The notes: a model not told the origin generated them from the sequence alone. Positions 34,441 through 44,050 are shown, counted from the first letter of the stretch. The stretch: 64,000 nt of DNA from WTAW01 sp964406575 (GCA_964406575.1 CAYOSH010000018.1:31746-95745), one strand, 5' to 3'. Made by a program: numbers and translations.

Positions 34441-35796
34441 ATGTCTTCAAATGAGCCTTTCTCCTTCCCATCGGCAGGTGAACTCCTGGGAAAAGCCCGA
34501 GAGTTGGGAGTCGAGCTTCCTTTCCAAGAATCCATCGAAGATCTTTTCGAACCCATTTCTGTGGGGGATAAGAAGATCCCCAACCGTCTTTCAGTTCAAC
34601 CTATGGAGGGTTTTGATGGGTTGGCAGATGGGTCTCCGGGGGAGTTGACATTCCGTCGATACAAAAAGTATGCCGAGGGTGGCAGCGGACTCGTCTGGTT
34701 CGAGGCGACGGCTATTGTTCCTGAAGGCCGATCAAATCCATCGCAATTGATGCTCGTTCCACACACTCTGGATGCCTTCAAATCCATCGTGGAGAGGACC
34801 CGCGAGTCAGCCATTCGTTCTTTAGGTTGCTGCCATGAATTATACTGTGTTCTCCAGATCACTCATTCAGGCCGGTTTAGCCGGCCCACCGGGAAGCCAG
34901 AACCACGAGTGGTGTGTTTCAATCCTCTGTTGGATGGAGATGCAGGAAGCGTTCAAACATTGAGCGATGAAGAATTATTCAGACTGAAGGATGTTTTTAT
35001 CGGGGCTGCCAGGCTCGCTTTCCAAGCTGGTTTTGATGCTGTGGATGTCAAGGCCTGCCACGGGTATCTTATCAACGAGCTCTTGGGTGCTCACGGACGA
35101 ATAAACAGCCGGTTCGGCGAGACATTCGAGAATAGGACAGCATTCCTCCTCGATATCGTCCAAAGCGTGCGCACGGATGTTCCTCATCTTAGTGTGGCCG
35201 TTCGGCTGAATGCCAGTGACGGCATCCCTTACCCGTATGGTTTTGGCATGTCCAAGGACGGTTCCTATAAGATCGACTTGACCGAGCCATTGGCTCTCGC
35301 GAGACAACTCATCGATGAAGGATGTTCCCTCATGAACATCACTCTTGGCAATCCCCACCACATCCCACATTTTGGGCGTCCTTTCGACCGGCCTGCAGGG
35401 CATGCACAAATTCCAGAAGAACATCCATTAAGGAGTGTGGGGAGACTGTTGCACCCCGCTGGCGAATTCCAAAAGGCCTTCCCCGAGATCCCCATGATAG
35501 GCACGGGCTACTCCTGGTTGCGGCAGTTCTTTCCCCATGTGGGCGCAGCATGCGTAAAGCGGGGAGAAACAACATTCGTCGGTCTTGGAAGGAGCTCTTT
35601 TGCCTATCCCGATGCTCCCAGGGACTTGATGGAACGGGGCGCACTTGATCCTCAAAAAGTGTGTCTCACTTGTTCGCGGTGTTCGGAGCTGATGAGTGCA
35701 GGGTGTTCCACCGGCTGTGTGATCCGTGACAACGAGATCTATGGCAAGTTGTACAAAAGAACTGTGTCGAATCAAGAATTTGGGGATAAAGCATGA
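34441..35796 (+). CDS. NADH:flavin oxidoreductase (Old Yellow Enzyme family)
   Basis: The 451-residue protein is a FMN TIM barrel: ISVGDKKIPNRLSVQPMEGF (about 40-59), YCVLQITHSGRFSRP (about 138-152), FDAVDVKACHGYLINELLG (about 197-215), GRINSRFGETFENRTAFLLD and a C-terminal GLGRSSFAYPD. It ends with a cysteine-rich segment, CLTCSRCSELMSAGCSTGC (about 413-431), like the [4Fe-4S] site of 2,4-dienoyl-CoA-reductase-type members, but without their C-terminal FAD/NAD domains. A separate SdhA-like flavoprotein follows, overlapping by four bases (ATGA). The two may form one enzyme. The reaction is probably reduction or dehydrogenation of an enoate or keto-sugar acid. Confidence 0.85.
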   Translation: MSSNEPFSFPSAGELLGKARELGVELPFQESIEDLFEPISVGDKKIPNRLSVQPMEGFDGLADGSPGELTFRRYKKYAEGGSGLVWFEATAIVPEGRSNPSQLMLVPHTLDAFKSIVERTRESAIRSLGCCHELYCVLQITHSGRFSRPTGKPEPRVVCFNPLLDGDAGSVQTLSDEELFRLKDVFIGAARLAFQAGFDAVDVKACHGYLINELLGAHGRINSRFGETFENRTAFLLDIVQSVRTDVPHLSVAVRLNASDGIPYPYGFGMSKDGSYKIDLTEPLALARQLIDEGCSLMNITLGNPHHIPHFGRPFDRPAGHAQIPEEHPLRSVGRLLHPAGEFQKAFPEIPMIGTGYSWLRQFFPHVGAACVKRGETTFVGLGRSSFAYPDAPRDLMERGALDPQKVCLTCSRCSELMSAGCSTGCVIRDNEIYGKLYKRTVSNQEFGDKA

Positions 35797-37802
35797 GAAA
35801 AGATATCGTGGATATTGATGGCGTAAAGTTCCCCTTGTATTCGTTGAACACGGTTGTCGTCGGCAGCGGTGCTGCGGGATTGAATGCCGCCGTACAGTTG
35901 TGGAATAGGGGACAGAAGGATGTCGCGATCGTGACGGATTGTTGGGGCGGAGGCACGTCCAACAATGCAGGATCCGATAAGCAGACCTATTACAAGCTCT
36001 CCCTTTCTGCCGGACCACCGGATTCTCCTCTCAAGATGGCACAGGATTTATTTGCGGGGGGATGTATGCACGGGGATATCGCTCTATGCGAGGCCCAAAA
36101 TTCACTCGAAGCCTTTTTTCATCTGGTCAGACTCGGTGTTCCCTTCCCCCACGACCGTTTTGGGGCCTTCGTGGGTTACAAGACGGATCACGATCCATCA
36201 GGCAGAGGAACTTCGGCCGGCCCTCTGACATCCCATCTTATGTTCGAGGCTCTGGCCAAAGAGATAAAGGCATGCGGGATCACGGTCTTCGACCGCCATG
36301 AAATCATCGCGCTGCTCACGGCAACAGATGGCGGTGATAAACATGTGATCGGCGCTCTTGCTTTAGACAGAAACAATCTTGACACCCAAAATATGGGTTT
36401 TGTCATTTTTAATACAACAAATATAGTTCTTGGAACGGGGGGGCCAGCAGGAATGTACAAAACCTCAGCCTATCCGAAAAGCCAGCTCGGCTCTACGGGG
36501 CTCGCGTTGGCTATCGGAGCTATCGGCCACAACCTGACAGAATCTCAATACGGGCTGGGTTCTGTCAAGTTCCGATGGAATCTGTCCGGAACATACCAGC
36601 AGGTAATACCCAGGTATGTTTCCACAGATCAGGACGGAAGCAACGAGAGAGAATTTTTGAATGACTATTTTCCTGATATGCGATCACTGGCAACTGCCGT
36701 CTTTTTGAAGGGATACCAGTGGCCCTTCGACCCGCAAAAAGTGAAGGATTATGGATCTTCCCTCATCGATCTCCTTGTTTATCAGGAGACGGTCCTGCGG
36801 GGAAGAAGAGCCTTCCTGGATTTCACCCGTAATCCCAGAGGCGGAGGGATCTTGGAGGACTTTTCCTTCCATCTGCTGAGCGAAGAGGCTCATCACTACC
36901 TTAAAAAATCCCGCGCACTGTTCGGCATTCCGATAGACAGGTTGCGGACAATGAATCAACCGGCGATCGACATATACAGAGACCACGGGATCGATATTTC
37001 CAAAGACGCCCTGGAGATCGCCGTCTGCGCCCAACACAACAACGGAGGATTAAAAGGCAATATCTGGTGGGAATCCAACATCAAACACCTTTTTCCCGTG
37101 GGTGAGGTCAACGGAACCCATGGTGTCTACAGGCCAGGTGGCTCTGCATTGAATTCAGGGCAGGTGGGAGGCATGCGTGCGGCGATGTTTATCTCCAGAC
37201 GCTACACGTCCGGTCCGCCAGGTAAGGTCCGTTTCCTTTTCATTGCTCAGGAGCAAGTGCACAAACAATTTGATTTTGCCAAGAGACTCATCGACACAAA
37301 GTCTTCGAGCAAGGCTGACATACAGAAGATGCGTAAGGAGATCCAAGAGCGCATGTCTGCCTTTGGCGCGCACATCCGTGATTCTGCGCGTGTTGAGAGA
37401 GCTGTCGCTGATGCGTGGCGTCTGTATGCGGAGCTGCAAACCTCAGTGAAGATCCCGTCACCCAATGAACTTCCGGATGCTTTTAAGAACCTGGACCTCT
37501 GTCTGACACATGCACTCTTTTTAGAAGCCATCGGAGAGTACATCGTAAAAGGCGGCCGCAGCAGAGGCTCTTATCTTGTTTTGGACCCGAATGGCGAAAA
37601 GCCATGTGATCAACTCAGCGATCAATGGACATTCGGGCTGAACCCGTCAGGTTCTTTGGTGAACACACAGATCCTGGAGGTTTTTCTGGATGAGCAGATG
37701 AGCGTAAAGAAGCGCTGGATCGACATTCGCCCCATCCCTCAGGCAGAAACATGGTTCGAAACTGTGTGGAACGATTATAGGAATGATAATATCATCCAAT
37801 GA
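35793..37802 (+). CDS. FAD-binding flavoprotein, fumarate reductase/succinate dehydrogenase SdhA-like
   Basis: The 669-residue protein starts with a FAD motif, NTVVVGSGAAGLNAAVQLWN (about 19-38), then DCWGGGTSNNAGSDKQTYYK. A capping domain holds GFVGYKTDHDPSGRGTSAGP-like sequence (about 125-147). Near 420-460 is the second FAD region, HLFPVGEVNGTHGVYRPGG and SALNSGQVGGMRA. This is the SdhA/FrdA/AspB superfamily layout, but no iron-sulfur (FrdB) or membrane subunit is encoded here. The partner is probably the overlapping Old Yellow Enzyme-like protein with its cysteine cluster. Downstream come an SDR and an Eda-KdgK fusion, which point to a sugar-acid pathway. It is a good candidate for an uncharacterised redox enzyme. 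Confidence 0.85.
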   Translation: MRKDIVDIDGVKFPLYSLNTVVVGSGAAGLNAAVQLWNRGQKDVAIVTDCWGGGTSNNAGSDKQTYYKLSLSAGPPDSPLKMAQDLFAGGCMHGDIALCEAQNSLEAFFHLVRLGVPFPHDRFGAFVGYKTDHDPSGRGTSAGPLTSHLMFEALAKEIKACGITVFDRHEIIALLTATDGGDKHVIGALALDRNNLDTQNMGFVIFNTTNIVLGTGGPAGMYKTSAYPKSQLGSTGLALAIGAIGHNLTESQYGLGSVKFRWNLSGTYQQVIPRYVSTDQDGSNEREFLNDYFPDMRSLATAVFLKGYQWPFDPQKVKDYGSSLIDLLVYQETVLRGRRAFLDFTRNPRGGGILEDFSFHLLSEEAHHYLKKSRALFGIPIDRLRTMNQPAIDIYRDHGIDISKDALEIAVCAQHNNGGLKGNIWWESNIKHLFPVGEVNGTHGVYRPGGSALNSGQVGGMRAAMFISRRYTSGPPGKVRFLFIAQEQVHKQFDFAKRLIDTKSSSKADIQKMRKEIQERMSAFGAHIRDSARVERAVADAWRLYAELQTSVKIPSPNELPDAFKNLDLCLTHALFLEAIGEYIVKGGRSRGSYLVLDPNGEKPCDQLSDQWTFGLNPSGSLVNTQILEVFLDEQMSVKKRWIDIRPIPQAETWFETVWNDYRNDNIIQ

Positions 37803-37845
37803 TTATCTGATATTAATGATATGATTGAGGAGAGGAGAGAAGGGA

Positions 37846-38637
37846 ATGGGAGAAAAACCGGTTGTCCTCATTACAGGGGCTGGCCGTGGCATCGGCCGGG
37901 GAATTGCGATCGCGTGTGCTGAGGCCGGTTTTGATGTGGCCGGGATCGATGTCCTGTTTGATCCCGAGAACAGGGATTCCGGGTTGTTCGAGCTCCAACA
38001 GAGAGTGCTAGAGCAAAATGCTTCTTTTCTCCCTGTTCAAGGGGACATTGCAACGCTGGATGATCACATTAGGGTGTGTACGGAGGTATACGCTCATTAT
38101 GGGAAGATCGATGTGCTTGTCAATAATGCGGGCATCGCACCGGAAAAAAGAACGGATGTCCTCTCGACGACAACAGAAAGCTTTGATAGAGTCCTTTCCG
38201 TCAACACGAGGGGCACTTTTTTCTGGACACAGAGGTTTGCCGTGCGGATGATCGAACAGGTGAAAGAAGGGCTTCTTCAGGACCCCTGCATAATCTTCAT
38301 CTCTTCCATCTCCGCGGTAGTTTCCTCACCATCCAGGGCGGAATACTGTGTGTCCAAAGCTGCGATCAGTCAGGCCGCGGCAATTTTTGCAGATAGGTTG
38401 GCGGAATTCGGGATTAATGTTTACGAGATACGGCCGGGCATTATTCAGTCGGGAATGACGGCACCGGTCAAGGAAAAATACGATAAGCTCATTGCTGAGG
38501 GCCTGGTCCCCCAGAAACGCTGGGGTTTTCCTGAAGATGTCGGCAAGGCGGTCGTTGCCCTGGCCAGAGGCTTTTTGGGCTATTCCACAGGATTGATACT
38601 GGAGCTCAGCGGAGGGATGAACATTCGGCATTTGTAG
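37846..38637 (+). CDS. Short-chain dehydrogenase/reductase (3-oxoacyl-ACP-reductase-like)
   Basis: The product (263 residues from ATG 37846; the TTG at 37825 is an in-frame alternative) has the NAD(P) motif VLITGAGRGIGRGIAIA (about 7-23), VLVNNAGIAPEKR (about 88-100), the catalytic Ser region FISSISAVVSSPSR (about 150-163) and YCVSKAA (Tyr-xxx-Lys, about 167-173). It ends with LILELSGGMNI. SDRs of this type oxidise or reduce alcohols and ketones of sugars, lipids or polyols. Position between the flavoprotein pair and the Eda-KdgK fusion suggests it acts on a sugar acid intermediate. Confidence 0.88.
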   Translation: MGEKPVVLITGAGRGIGRGIAIACAEAGFDVAGIDVLFDPENRDSGLFELQQRVLEQNASFLPVQGDIATLDDHIRVCTEVYAHYGKIDVLVNNAGIAPEKRTDVLSTTTESFDRVLSVNTRGTFFWTQRFAVRMIEQVKEGLLQDPCIIFISSISAVVSSPSRAEYCVSKAAISQAAAIFADRLAEFGINVYEIRPGIIQSGMTAPVKEKYDKLIAEGLVPQKRWGFPEDVGKAVVALARGFLGYSTGLILELSGGMNIRHL

Positions 38638-38696
38638 GAGACGATCATTTGTTGCTGGACGGGAGGATAAATGTTCTCATTAGGAGATGGTGAAAT

Positions 38697-40445
38697 ATGA
38701 ATGCATCCGCAAGAATCTTTGAACACTTGAAAAAAAACCATCTCATTGCGCTTTTAACACCCGCGAGCTCTGCGCAATGTGTCAAAGCATATGAGCTGTG
38801 CCATCCATTGGGAGTGACCTTGGAGGTGGCCTTCCGTTCAGAAGAAGCTGAAGAAGGGATCAAAGCCATCATCGCAAAGCACCCGGATGCTCTGGTGCTT
38901 GCAGGGACTGTTCTCAGTGTGGATCAAGCCGAACGCGCGATCCGGGCTGGAGTGGCAGGAGTGGTCTCGGCCGACTACATCCCATCTGTACTGGATCTCT
39001 GTGTGCGGAAGGATGTTCTGTGTGTTCCTGGCGGCCTGTCCGATGTTGGAAAACAGCTGGCTCAAAAAGCTGCCGCCTATGGCTGTTCCTTGGAAGAGCT
39101 GAAGAAGAGATATCCCTATCAGTGGGTGTACAAGCTCTTCCCCGCGTTGTCTGGGACTCTCAACCATTTGGACCTTCCACAATCATGGAAGGGTCCGTTC
39201 AAGGACATCACAATTATCTATACGGGAGGGATCAACAGTGTGACACTCAGAGAAGCGTTCCGTAAGGATCCCAAAGGTATTTTTTGTGGCTCTGACCTCA
39301 CAAAACATGTTGATCAACCCGATCGGATGATAGAAGATATCCGGCGATGGAAAGAAGTCATAGAATCTCCGAAATCATCGATCTCCGAAAGAGAAAAAAG
39401 CGGCTCGATGAGCAAGCCTGGGAAGCTGCGTGTTGTGACCTTCGGAGAGCTGATGTTACGATTGTCTCCGCCGCTTGGAACAAGACTTAGCAATGCAAAG
39501 GTATTCGATGTCAATTTCGGCGGTGCAGAAGCGAATGTTGCCGTCGCCCTGGCCAATTTCGGTGTTAATTCCTGTTTTGTCTCAGCCCTTCCATCAAATG
39601 ATATTGGAGCCAATGCTCTTTCTGTGCTGAGGAAACATGGTGTGGATACTCAGTTTATACGCCGTATAGAAAAACGGATGGGACTTTATTATCTTGAACA
39701 CGGCTCAGGGCTAAGGCCCTCGAAGGTGGTCTACGATAGGACATCTTCGGCAATATCTCAAATGAAGCCCGGGGATTTGGATTGGGAGCAGGTTTTCGAG
39801 AATACCGCTTGGTTCCATTGGACAGGTATCACCCCCGCTTTGAGTGATTCTGTGGCTGATCTGCTCCAGGAAGGTTTAGAAACAGCAAATAAGCTGGGGG
39901 TAAAAGTCAGCGTTGACCTGAATTATCGGAAAAAACTTTGGACTGAAGAACAGGCAAAAACACGGATGACAGCACTGATGCCTTATGTGGATGTCCTCAT
40001 CGGAAACGAGGAGGACCCCACAAGGATCTTTGGGTTGACTCCCAATGGGACAGATTTTGAAAGGGGCCGCTTGAATGTTGAGGGTTACGAGGATCTGGCC
40101 GAATCACTCGCTAAACAATTCGGTTTCGAGAAGGTGGCCATCACCCTTCGTGAGAGCATTTCGGCAACTGAGAATTTTTGGTCAGCATGTCTTTTCGATG
40201 GACAGAAGCTTCACCAGGGCCCGAGATTTCATGTCTGGATCGTCGACCGGGTGGGGACCGGGGATGCCTTTGCGGCAGGGCTGATCTATGCCTGTTTGAA
40301 GGGGAAGACCGGTCCAGAAGCTCTGTCCTTCGGGATCGCAAGCGCGTGTTTGAAACATTCAGTTGTCGGTGATTTCAGCCTGGCCACTGTCGATGAAGTG
40401 GAGACATTCGCAGCCGGAAACACCACAGGGAGAGTTCAACGATGA
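38697..40445 (+). CDS. Fusion of KDPG aldolase (Eda) and PfkB-family 2-keto-3-deoxygluconate kinase
   Basis: The 582-residue protein joins two enzymes. Residues about 1-215 are an Eda-type class I aldolase. The key positions are present: Glu and Arg in LEVAFRSEEAEEGIKAI (about 42-58), AGTVLS, the Schiff-base Lys in WVYKLFPALSG (about 145), and GGINSVTLREAF. After a charged linker (about 222-240), residues about 243-575 are a PfkB kinase with GGAEANVAVALANFG and the catalytic DRVGTGDAFAAGL (about 516-528). The two activities phosphorylate 2-keto-3-deoxygluconate and cleave KDPG to pyruvate and glyceraldehyde 3-phosphate. Fusing them puts consecutive steps of uronate or gluconate breakdown in one chain. 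It is the last gene of the operon. Confidence 0.9.
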   Translation: MNASARIFEHLKKNHLIALLTPASSAQCVKAYELCHPLGVTLEVAFRSEEAEEGIKAIIAKHPDALVLAGTVLSVDQAERAIRAGVAGVVSADYIPSVLDLCVRKDVLCVPGGLSDVGKQLAQKAAAYGCSLEELKKRYPYQWVYKLFPALSGTLNHLDLPQSWKGPFKDITIIYTGGINSVTLREAFRKDPKGIFCGSDLTKHVDQPDRMIEDIRRWKEVIESPKSSISEREKSGSMSKPGKLRVVTFGELMLRLSPPLGTRLSNAKVFDVNFGGAEANVAVALANFGVNSCFVSALPSNDIGANALSVLRKHGVDTQFIRRIEKRMGLYYLEHGSGLRPSKVVYDRTSSAISQMKPGDLDWEQVFENTAWFHWTGITPALSDSVADLLQEGLETANKLGVKVSVDLNYRKKLWTEEQAKTRMTALMPYVDVLIGNEEDPTRIFGLTPNGTDFERGRLNVEGYEDLAESLAKQFGFEKVAITLRESISATENFWSACLFDGQKLHQGPRFHVWIVDRVGTGDAFAAGLIYACLKGKTGPEALSFGIASACLKHSVVGDFSLATVDEVETFAAGNTTGRVQR

Positions 40446-40516
40446 ATCCCTGTCAAAATCCTGAACAAATTCAGGAGAAACGACAAAACTGGGTATCATA
40501 AAGGAGTGAGAAGAGA

Positions 40517-42061
40517 ATGAAATGGAAAAATGTCTTATCCACAGTTATGAAGAATGATATCGTCGTTCTGATTGGCCTCTCACTGGTGAAACTCGTCATC
40601 CATCTCCTGGCCAGCAGCCAGTATGGATATTTCAGGGATGAATTGTACTACATGGCATGCGGGGAACATCTTGACTTTGGTTATGTGGACCATCCCCCTC
40701 TTATCGCCATTATCACTAGATTCTCCCGCTTGCTCCTGGGAGACTCACTCTTCGCCATCCGGTTTTTCCCCGCTATCGCTGGCGCTCTGGTGGTTTTTTT
40801 GACGGGATTGATCGTCCGGGAGCTTGGGGGCAGAAGATCGGCCATCATCCTGGCTGCTCTTGCTGTCATCATTGCGCCCATTTATTTGGGTCTCGGCAAT
40901 ATTCTAAGCATGAACGTCTTTGATTTCCTTTTCTGGACTCTAGCCGCGTATATTCTAATCCGTATTCTTAAGAATGGAAATGATAAACTCTGGCTTGTTT
41001 TGGGGGTGGTGCTGGGACTGGGACTCCAGAACAAACACTCCATCTTTTTCTTCGGGTTCGGGCTTCTTGTAGGGCTCTTCTTCACCTCCTACCGGAAATA
41101 CCTGTACTCATCCTGGCTGTCTTTCGGAGTCCTTATAGCTTTCATCATCTTCCTGCCTCATCTCATCTGGCAGTTCATCCATGGCTGGCCCACAATCGAG
41201 TTCATCAGGAATGCCACTCAATTCAAAAACCTTCCCCTCTCTCCTCTGGAATTTCTCTATGGGCAGATCATAGAAATGCATCCTTTTTGTTTTCCCATTC
41301 TTTTTCTCGGTCTCATCTTTTTCTTCTTCTCCAAATATGGAAAAAATTTCAGGGTGTTTGGATGGATGTATCTAGCGATTTTTGCCTTATTCATTGTGAC
41401 GCGAGCCAAGACGTACTACATCGCCCCCATCTATCCTGTGATGTTTGCAGCGGGTGCTGTTGGGATTGAAAAGATTATTGCAAACTGGAATTTCAGATGG
41501 CTCAAGCCAGCTCTGCTCGCATTCCTTCTGGGAGGTGGCGTCTTGACTGCACCCTTGGCGCTTCCCATTCTTCCTGTTAAGGTATATATCAAATATTCCG
41601 AATTCCTGGGCATTGCGCCACCTCAGTTTGAAAATCATGTCGTGGGCAGACTTCCGCAGCATTATGCGGATATGTTCGGGTGGCCAGAGATGTCCGCAGC
41701 CGTAGCCAGGGTTTACCTCAAACTCCCTCCCGAAGACCAGGCCAAATGTGCGATCTTTGCGCAAAATTATGGAGAAGCGGGAGCCATTGACTTCTTCGGC
41801 CGCCAGTACGGCCTGCCCAAAGCCCTTTCCGGGCACAACAGCTACTGGCTATGGGGTCCTCGGGATTACACGGACGATATCGTCGTCATCATCGGTGGTG
41901 ATGCAGCCAATTATATGCGGATCTTTAATAGCGTGGAGCGGGTCGGACTCTTCACACATGAGTACGTCATGCCTTATGAGAATAATCTTCCCATTTTTGT
42001 GTGTCGTGAGCCCCAAGTCACCATCGGGGAAATCTGGCCGCAACTGAAGCATTACGAATAA
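40517..42061 (+). CDS. GT39/ArnT-like glycosyltransferase (integral membrane)
   Basis: The 514-residue protein has about ten membrane segments. Its N-terminal loop is YFRDELYYMACGEHLDFGYV then DHPPLIA (about 36-65), the acidic catalytic loop and DHPPL motif of PMT/ArnT-type transferases. These move sugars from polyprenyl phosphate to lipids or proteins on the outer side of the membrane. A periplasmic C-terminal domain (about 370-514) follows. It has its own ribosome-binding site (AAGGAG) and stands after the Eda-KdgK operon. Its partner lipid-linked sugar genes may be in the 24-34 kb locus. Confidence 0.86.
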   Translation: MKWKNVLSTVMKNDIVVLIGLSLVKLVIHLLASSQYGYFRDELYYMACGEHLDFGYVDHPPLIAIITRFSRLLLGDSLFAIRFFPAIAGALVVFLTGLIVRELGGRRSAIILAALAVIIAPIYLGLGNILSMNVFDFLFWTLAAYILIRILKNGNDKLWLVLGVVLGLGLQNKHSIFFFGFGLLVGLFFTSYRKYLYSSWLSFGVLIAFIIFLPHLIWQFIHGWPTIEFIRNATQFKNLPLSPLEFLYGQIIEMHPFCFPILFLGLIFFFFSKYGKNFRVFGWMYLAIFALFIVTRAKTYYIAPIYPVMFAAGAVGIEKIIANWNFRWLKPALLAFLLGGGVLTAPLALPILPVKVYIKYSEFLGIAPPQFENHVVGRLPQHYADMFGWPEMSAAVARVYLKLPPEDQAKCAIFAQNYGEAGAIDFFGRQYGLPKALSGHNSYWLWGPRDYTDDIVVIIGGDAANYMRIFNSVERVGLFTHEYVMPYENNLPIFVCREPQVTIGEIWPQLKHYE

Positions 42062-42136
42062 TGGGTATACATTTCCGGAAGTGCCTGTCGCCATTTCTGT
42101 GTGGGATCAAGCATTGTCCTGAATCGAGGAAGTTGG

Positions 42137-43297
42137 ATGTTTAACAGGATTTTTTCCACTGTTCGAGAATCTGATGTCATCGATATGCATGTCCACATCG
42201 GTGGCCCCTCCGGTGAGAATGACGCCATGTATTATTGGTCAAAGAGTTTCGAAAAGACAGTGTCGTTTGACGGCATGAAACTGGTGACCAAACTGACGGA
42301 GTCTCAGATGACAGCTGCCCGTTATGTAAGTGTGCTTTTCAGTCAACTCAAAAACTCAAAACATGTGGATAAGACCGTACTCCTGGCATTGGATCAAGCA
42401 TACTCTGAGGAGGGGCATCCGGAGAGAAAACGAACGCATCTTTTTGTGAGTAACGCGTATTTGGCTCATTTGTCTCAAATGTATCCGAATTTTTTGTTTG
42501 GATGCTCTGTCCATCCCTACTCTCCCGACGCCTTTTTACGGCTCTGGACCTGTGTGAAAAATGGAGCCGTCCTCAACAAATGGCTCTGTTCGTCCCAGTC
42601 CATAGACCCCACGCATCCTTTATCCGTGAAGTTTTACCACGCATTAGCCGAGCTGCGTCTTCCACTTCTCCTCCATGTGGGACCAGAAGCCACAATCCCC
42701 AGCGGAGTGGCCAAGGAGAAGGAACAATCGGTCAATGCGGCTGCGGGAATGTATGGATCCCAGGTTGGCGATGCATTGTCAATGGCGATGGATGCCGGAG
42801 TGCATGTGATCGTGGCCCACTGCGGGACTCCGTTGGGTTCGTTCTTTGCTCAAGACAATGAATACTGGGAAAGTGTGTTTGATAGAATCTTTAAATACTT
42901 GGAGGCGAGAGATCGAAAACAGCATCTTTTTGCAGATGTGTCCGCTTTTTGTCTTCCAGGTCGGTTCAAATATGTCAATAGAATCCTGCCTTTAGCGAAA
43001 GAAATGCCCTGGAGGTTTTTGTACGGAAGTGACTATCCAATCCCAATTGTGTCTTTGAATGAAAACAAAGCCCTGGAGGACATCCTGAAGGCTTTTGGGT
43101 GGTTGGCAGGCAGAGCACTGCCCGGGAATGATCTTGACAAGAATTTCCAACTTTTGAAACCACATTTTCCGGACCAGACATTCATGGCCGCCACCAAAGT
43201 CTTGCGCGACCCTCAAAAATCACCGCCTCGATTGGACGCGTATTTGAAACGGCTGGGAGTCAAACAGAAGCGCTTTTTCTGGTTTTTGAAAAAGTAA
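42137..43297 (+). CDS. Amidohydrolase-family metal-dependent hydrolase (Amidohydro_2)
   Basis: The product (386 residues from ATG 42137, preceded by GAGGAAG) begins MFNRIFSTVRESDVIDMHVH. It carries the HxH metal motif (DMHVHIGG, about 15-22), a His in LLLHVGPEA (about 176), HCGTPLGS (about 230) and a late Asp in YGSDYPIP (about 299). This is the TIM-barrel pattern of Amidohydro_2 proteins, which hydrolyse or decarboxylate ring compounds, lactones or carboxylates. A lactonase or decarboxylase role for sugar-derived acids is possible. The context is the alpha-mannosidase cluster. The substrate is unknown. Confidence 0.82.
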   Translation: MFNRIFSTVRESDVIDMHVHIGGPSGENDAMYYWSKSFEKTVSFDGMKLVTKLTESQMTAARYVSVLFSQLKNSKHVDKTVLLALDQAYSEEGHPERKRTHLFVSNAYLAHLSQMYPNFLFGCSVHPYSPDAFLRLWTCVKNGAVLNKWLCSSQSIDPTHPLSVKFYHALAELRLPLLLHVGPEATIPSGVAKEKEQSVNAAAGMYGSQVGDALSMAMDAGVHVIVAHCGTPLGSFFAQDNEYWESVFDRIFKYLEARDRKQHLFADVSAFCLPGRFKYVNRILPLAKEMPWRFLYGSDYPIPIVSLNENKALEDILKAFGWLAGRALPGNDLDKNFQLLKPHFPDQTFMAATKVLRDPQKSPPRLDAYLKRLGVKQKRFFWFLKK

Positions 43298-43327
43298 AGC
43301 TATACAATCCGAAAGGGAGATATATGA

Positions 43328-44032
43328 ATGAATACAGAAGAAAAATTCAAAGGCTTTTTCAAAGAATCACTGTCCTTTTTCAGAAGATTGAAAAGGAACA
43401 ACAACAAGGGTTGGTTTGACAAACACAGAGAGGAATACGAGAGATATGTTCTTGAACCAGCCAAGGCTTTTGTGGTGGCTACTGGGGAGACGTTCCATGC
43501 AGGGGGAGTTAATATCAAGGCTGAACCAAAACTCAACCGGTCGATTTTTCGGATCTATCGTGACACCCGTTTTAGCCCTGATAAAACTCCCTATAAAACT
43601 CATCTGGCCCTTTACTTCTGGGAGGGAAGCCTCCCTCGAATGGAATCTCCGGGCTTCTATGTTCACATAGAGCCATCCAAACTGTTGTTGGGGGCAGGTG
43701 TTTACATGTTCTCTTCAAAACAGTTGGCTCGTTACAGGAAGGCTGTTGTTGATCCTGAATGGGGACAGGATCTTGCCGATATCATCTCAAAGATCTCCCG
43801 AAGAAAAGACTTCCAGATCGGTGAAAAACACTACAAGAGAATACCCGCCGGCTATGATGCCCGATTTCCGCATGCGGATCTCCTCCTTTACAACGGGATT
43901 CATGTGTGGGAAGAGTCGGCTATCCCGGAAGAATTCTATTCTGCAAAATTTGTGGAATATTGCTGGAAGAAATTCAAGCCGTTCTTACGACTGCATGTAT
44001 GGCTGCTCGCCCTTACAAGCGGCAGAATGTGA
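43328..44032 (+). CDS. DUF2461 (TIGR02453-type) protein
   Basis: The 234-residue protein contains FRRLKRNNNKGWFDKHREEY near residues 18-37, FRIYRDTRFSPDKTPYKTHL (about 77-96) and GFYVHIEPSKLLLGAGVYMF (about 111-130), the recognisable blocks of DUF2461. The function of this family is unknown. It is co-oriented with the amidohydrolase before it and the GH38 mannosidase after it, 18 bp from the latter's start. Confidence 0.88.
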   Translation: MNTEEKFKGFFKESLSFFRRLKRNNNKGWFDKHREEYERYVLEPAKAFVVATGETFHAGGVNIKAEPKLNRSIFRIYRDTRFSPDKTPYKTHLALYFWEGSLPRMESPGFYVHIEPSKLLLGAGVYMFSSKQLARYRKAVVDPEWGQDLADIISKISRRKDFQIGEKHYKRIPAGYDARFPHADLLLYNGIHVWEESAIPEEFYSAKFVEYCWKKFKPFLRLHVWLLALTSGRM

Positions 44033-44050
44033 ACGTGTCTAAGGAGGTAT

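Noticed and set aside
35428..36018. Minus-strand frame of 196 codons
   Set aside because: It is antisense to the OYE-like and SdhA-like genes, whose family motifs are intact.
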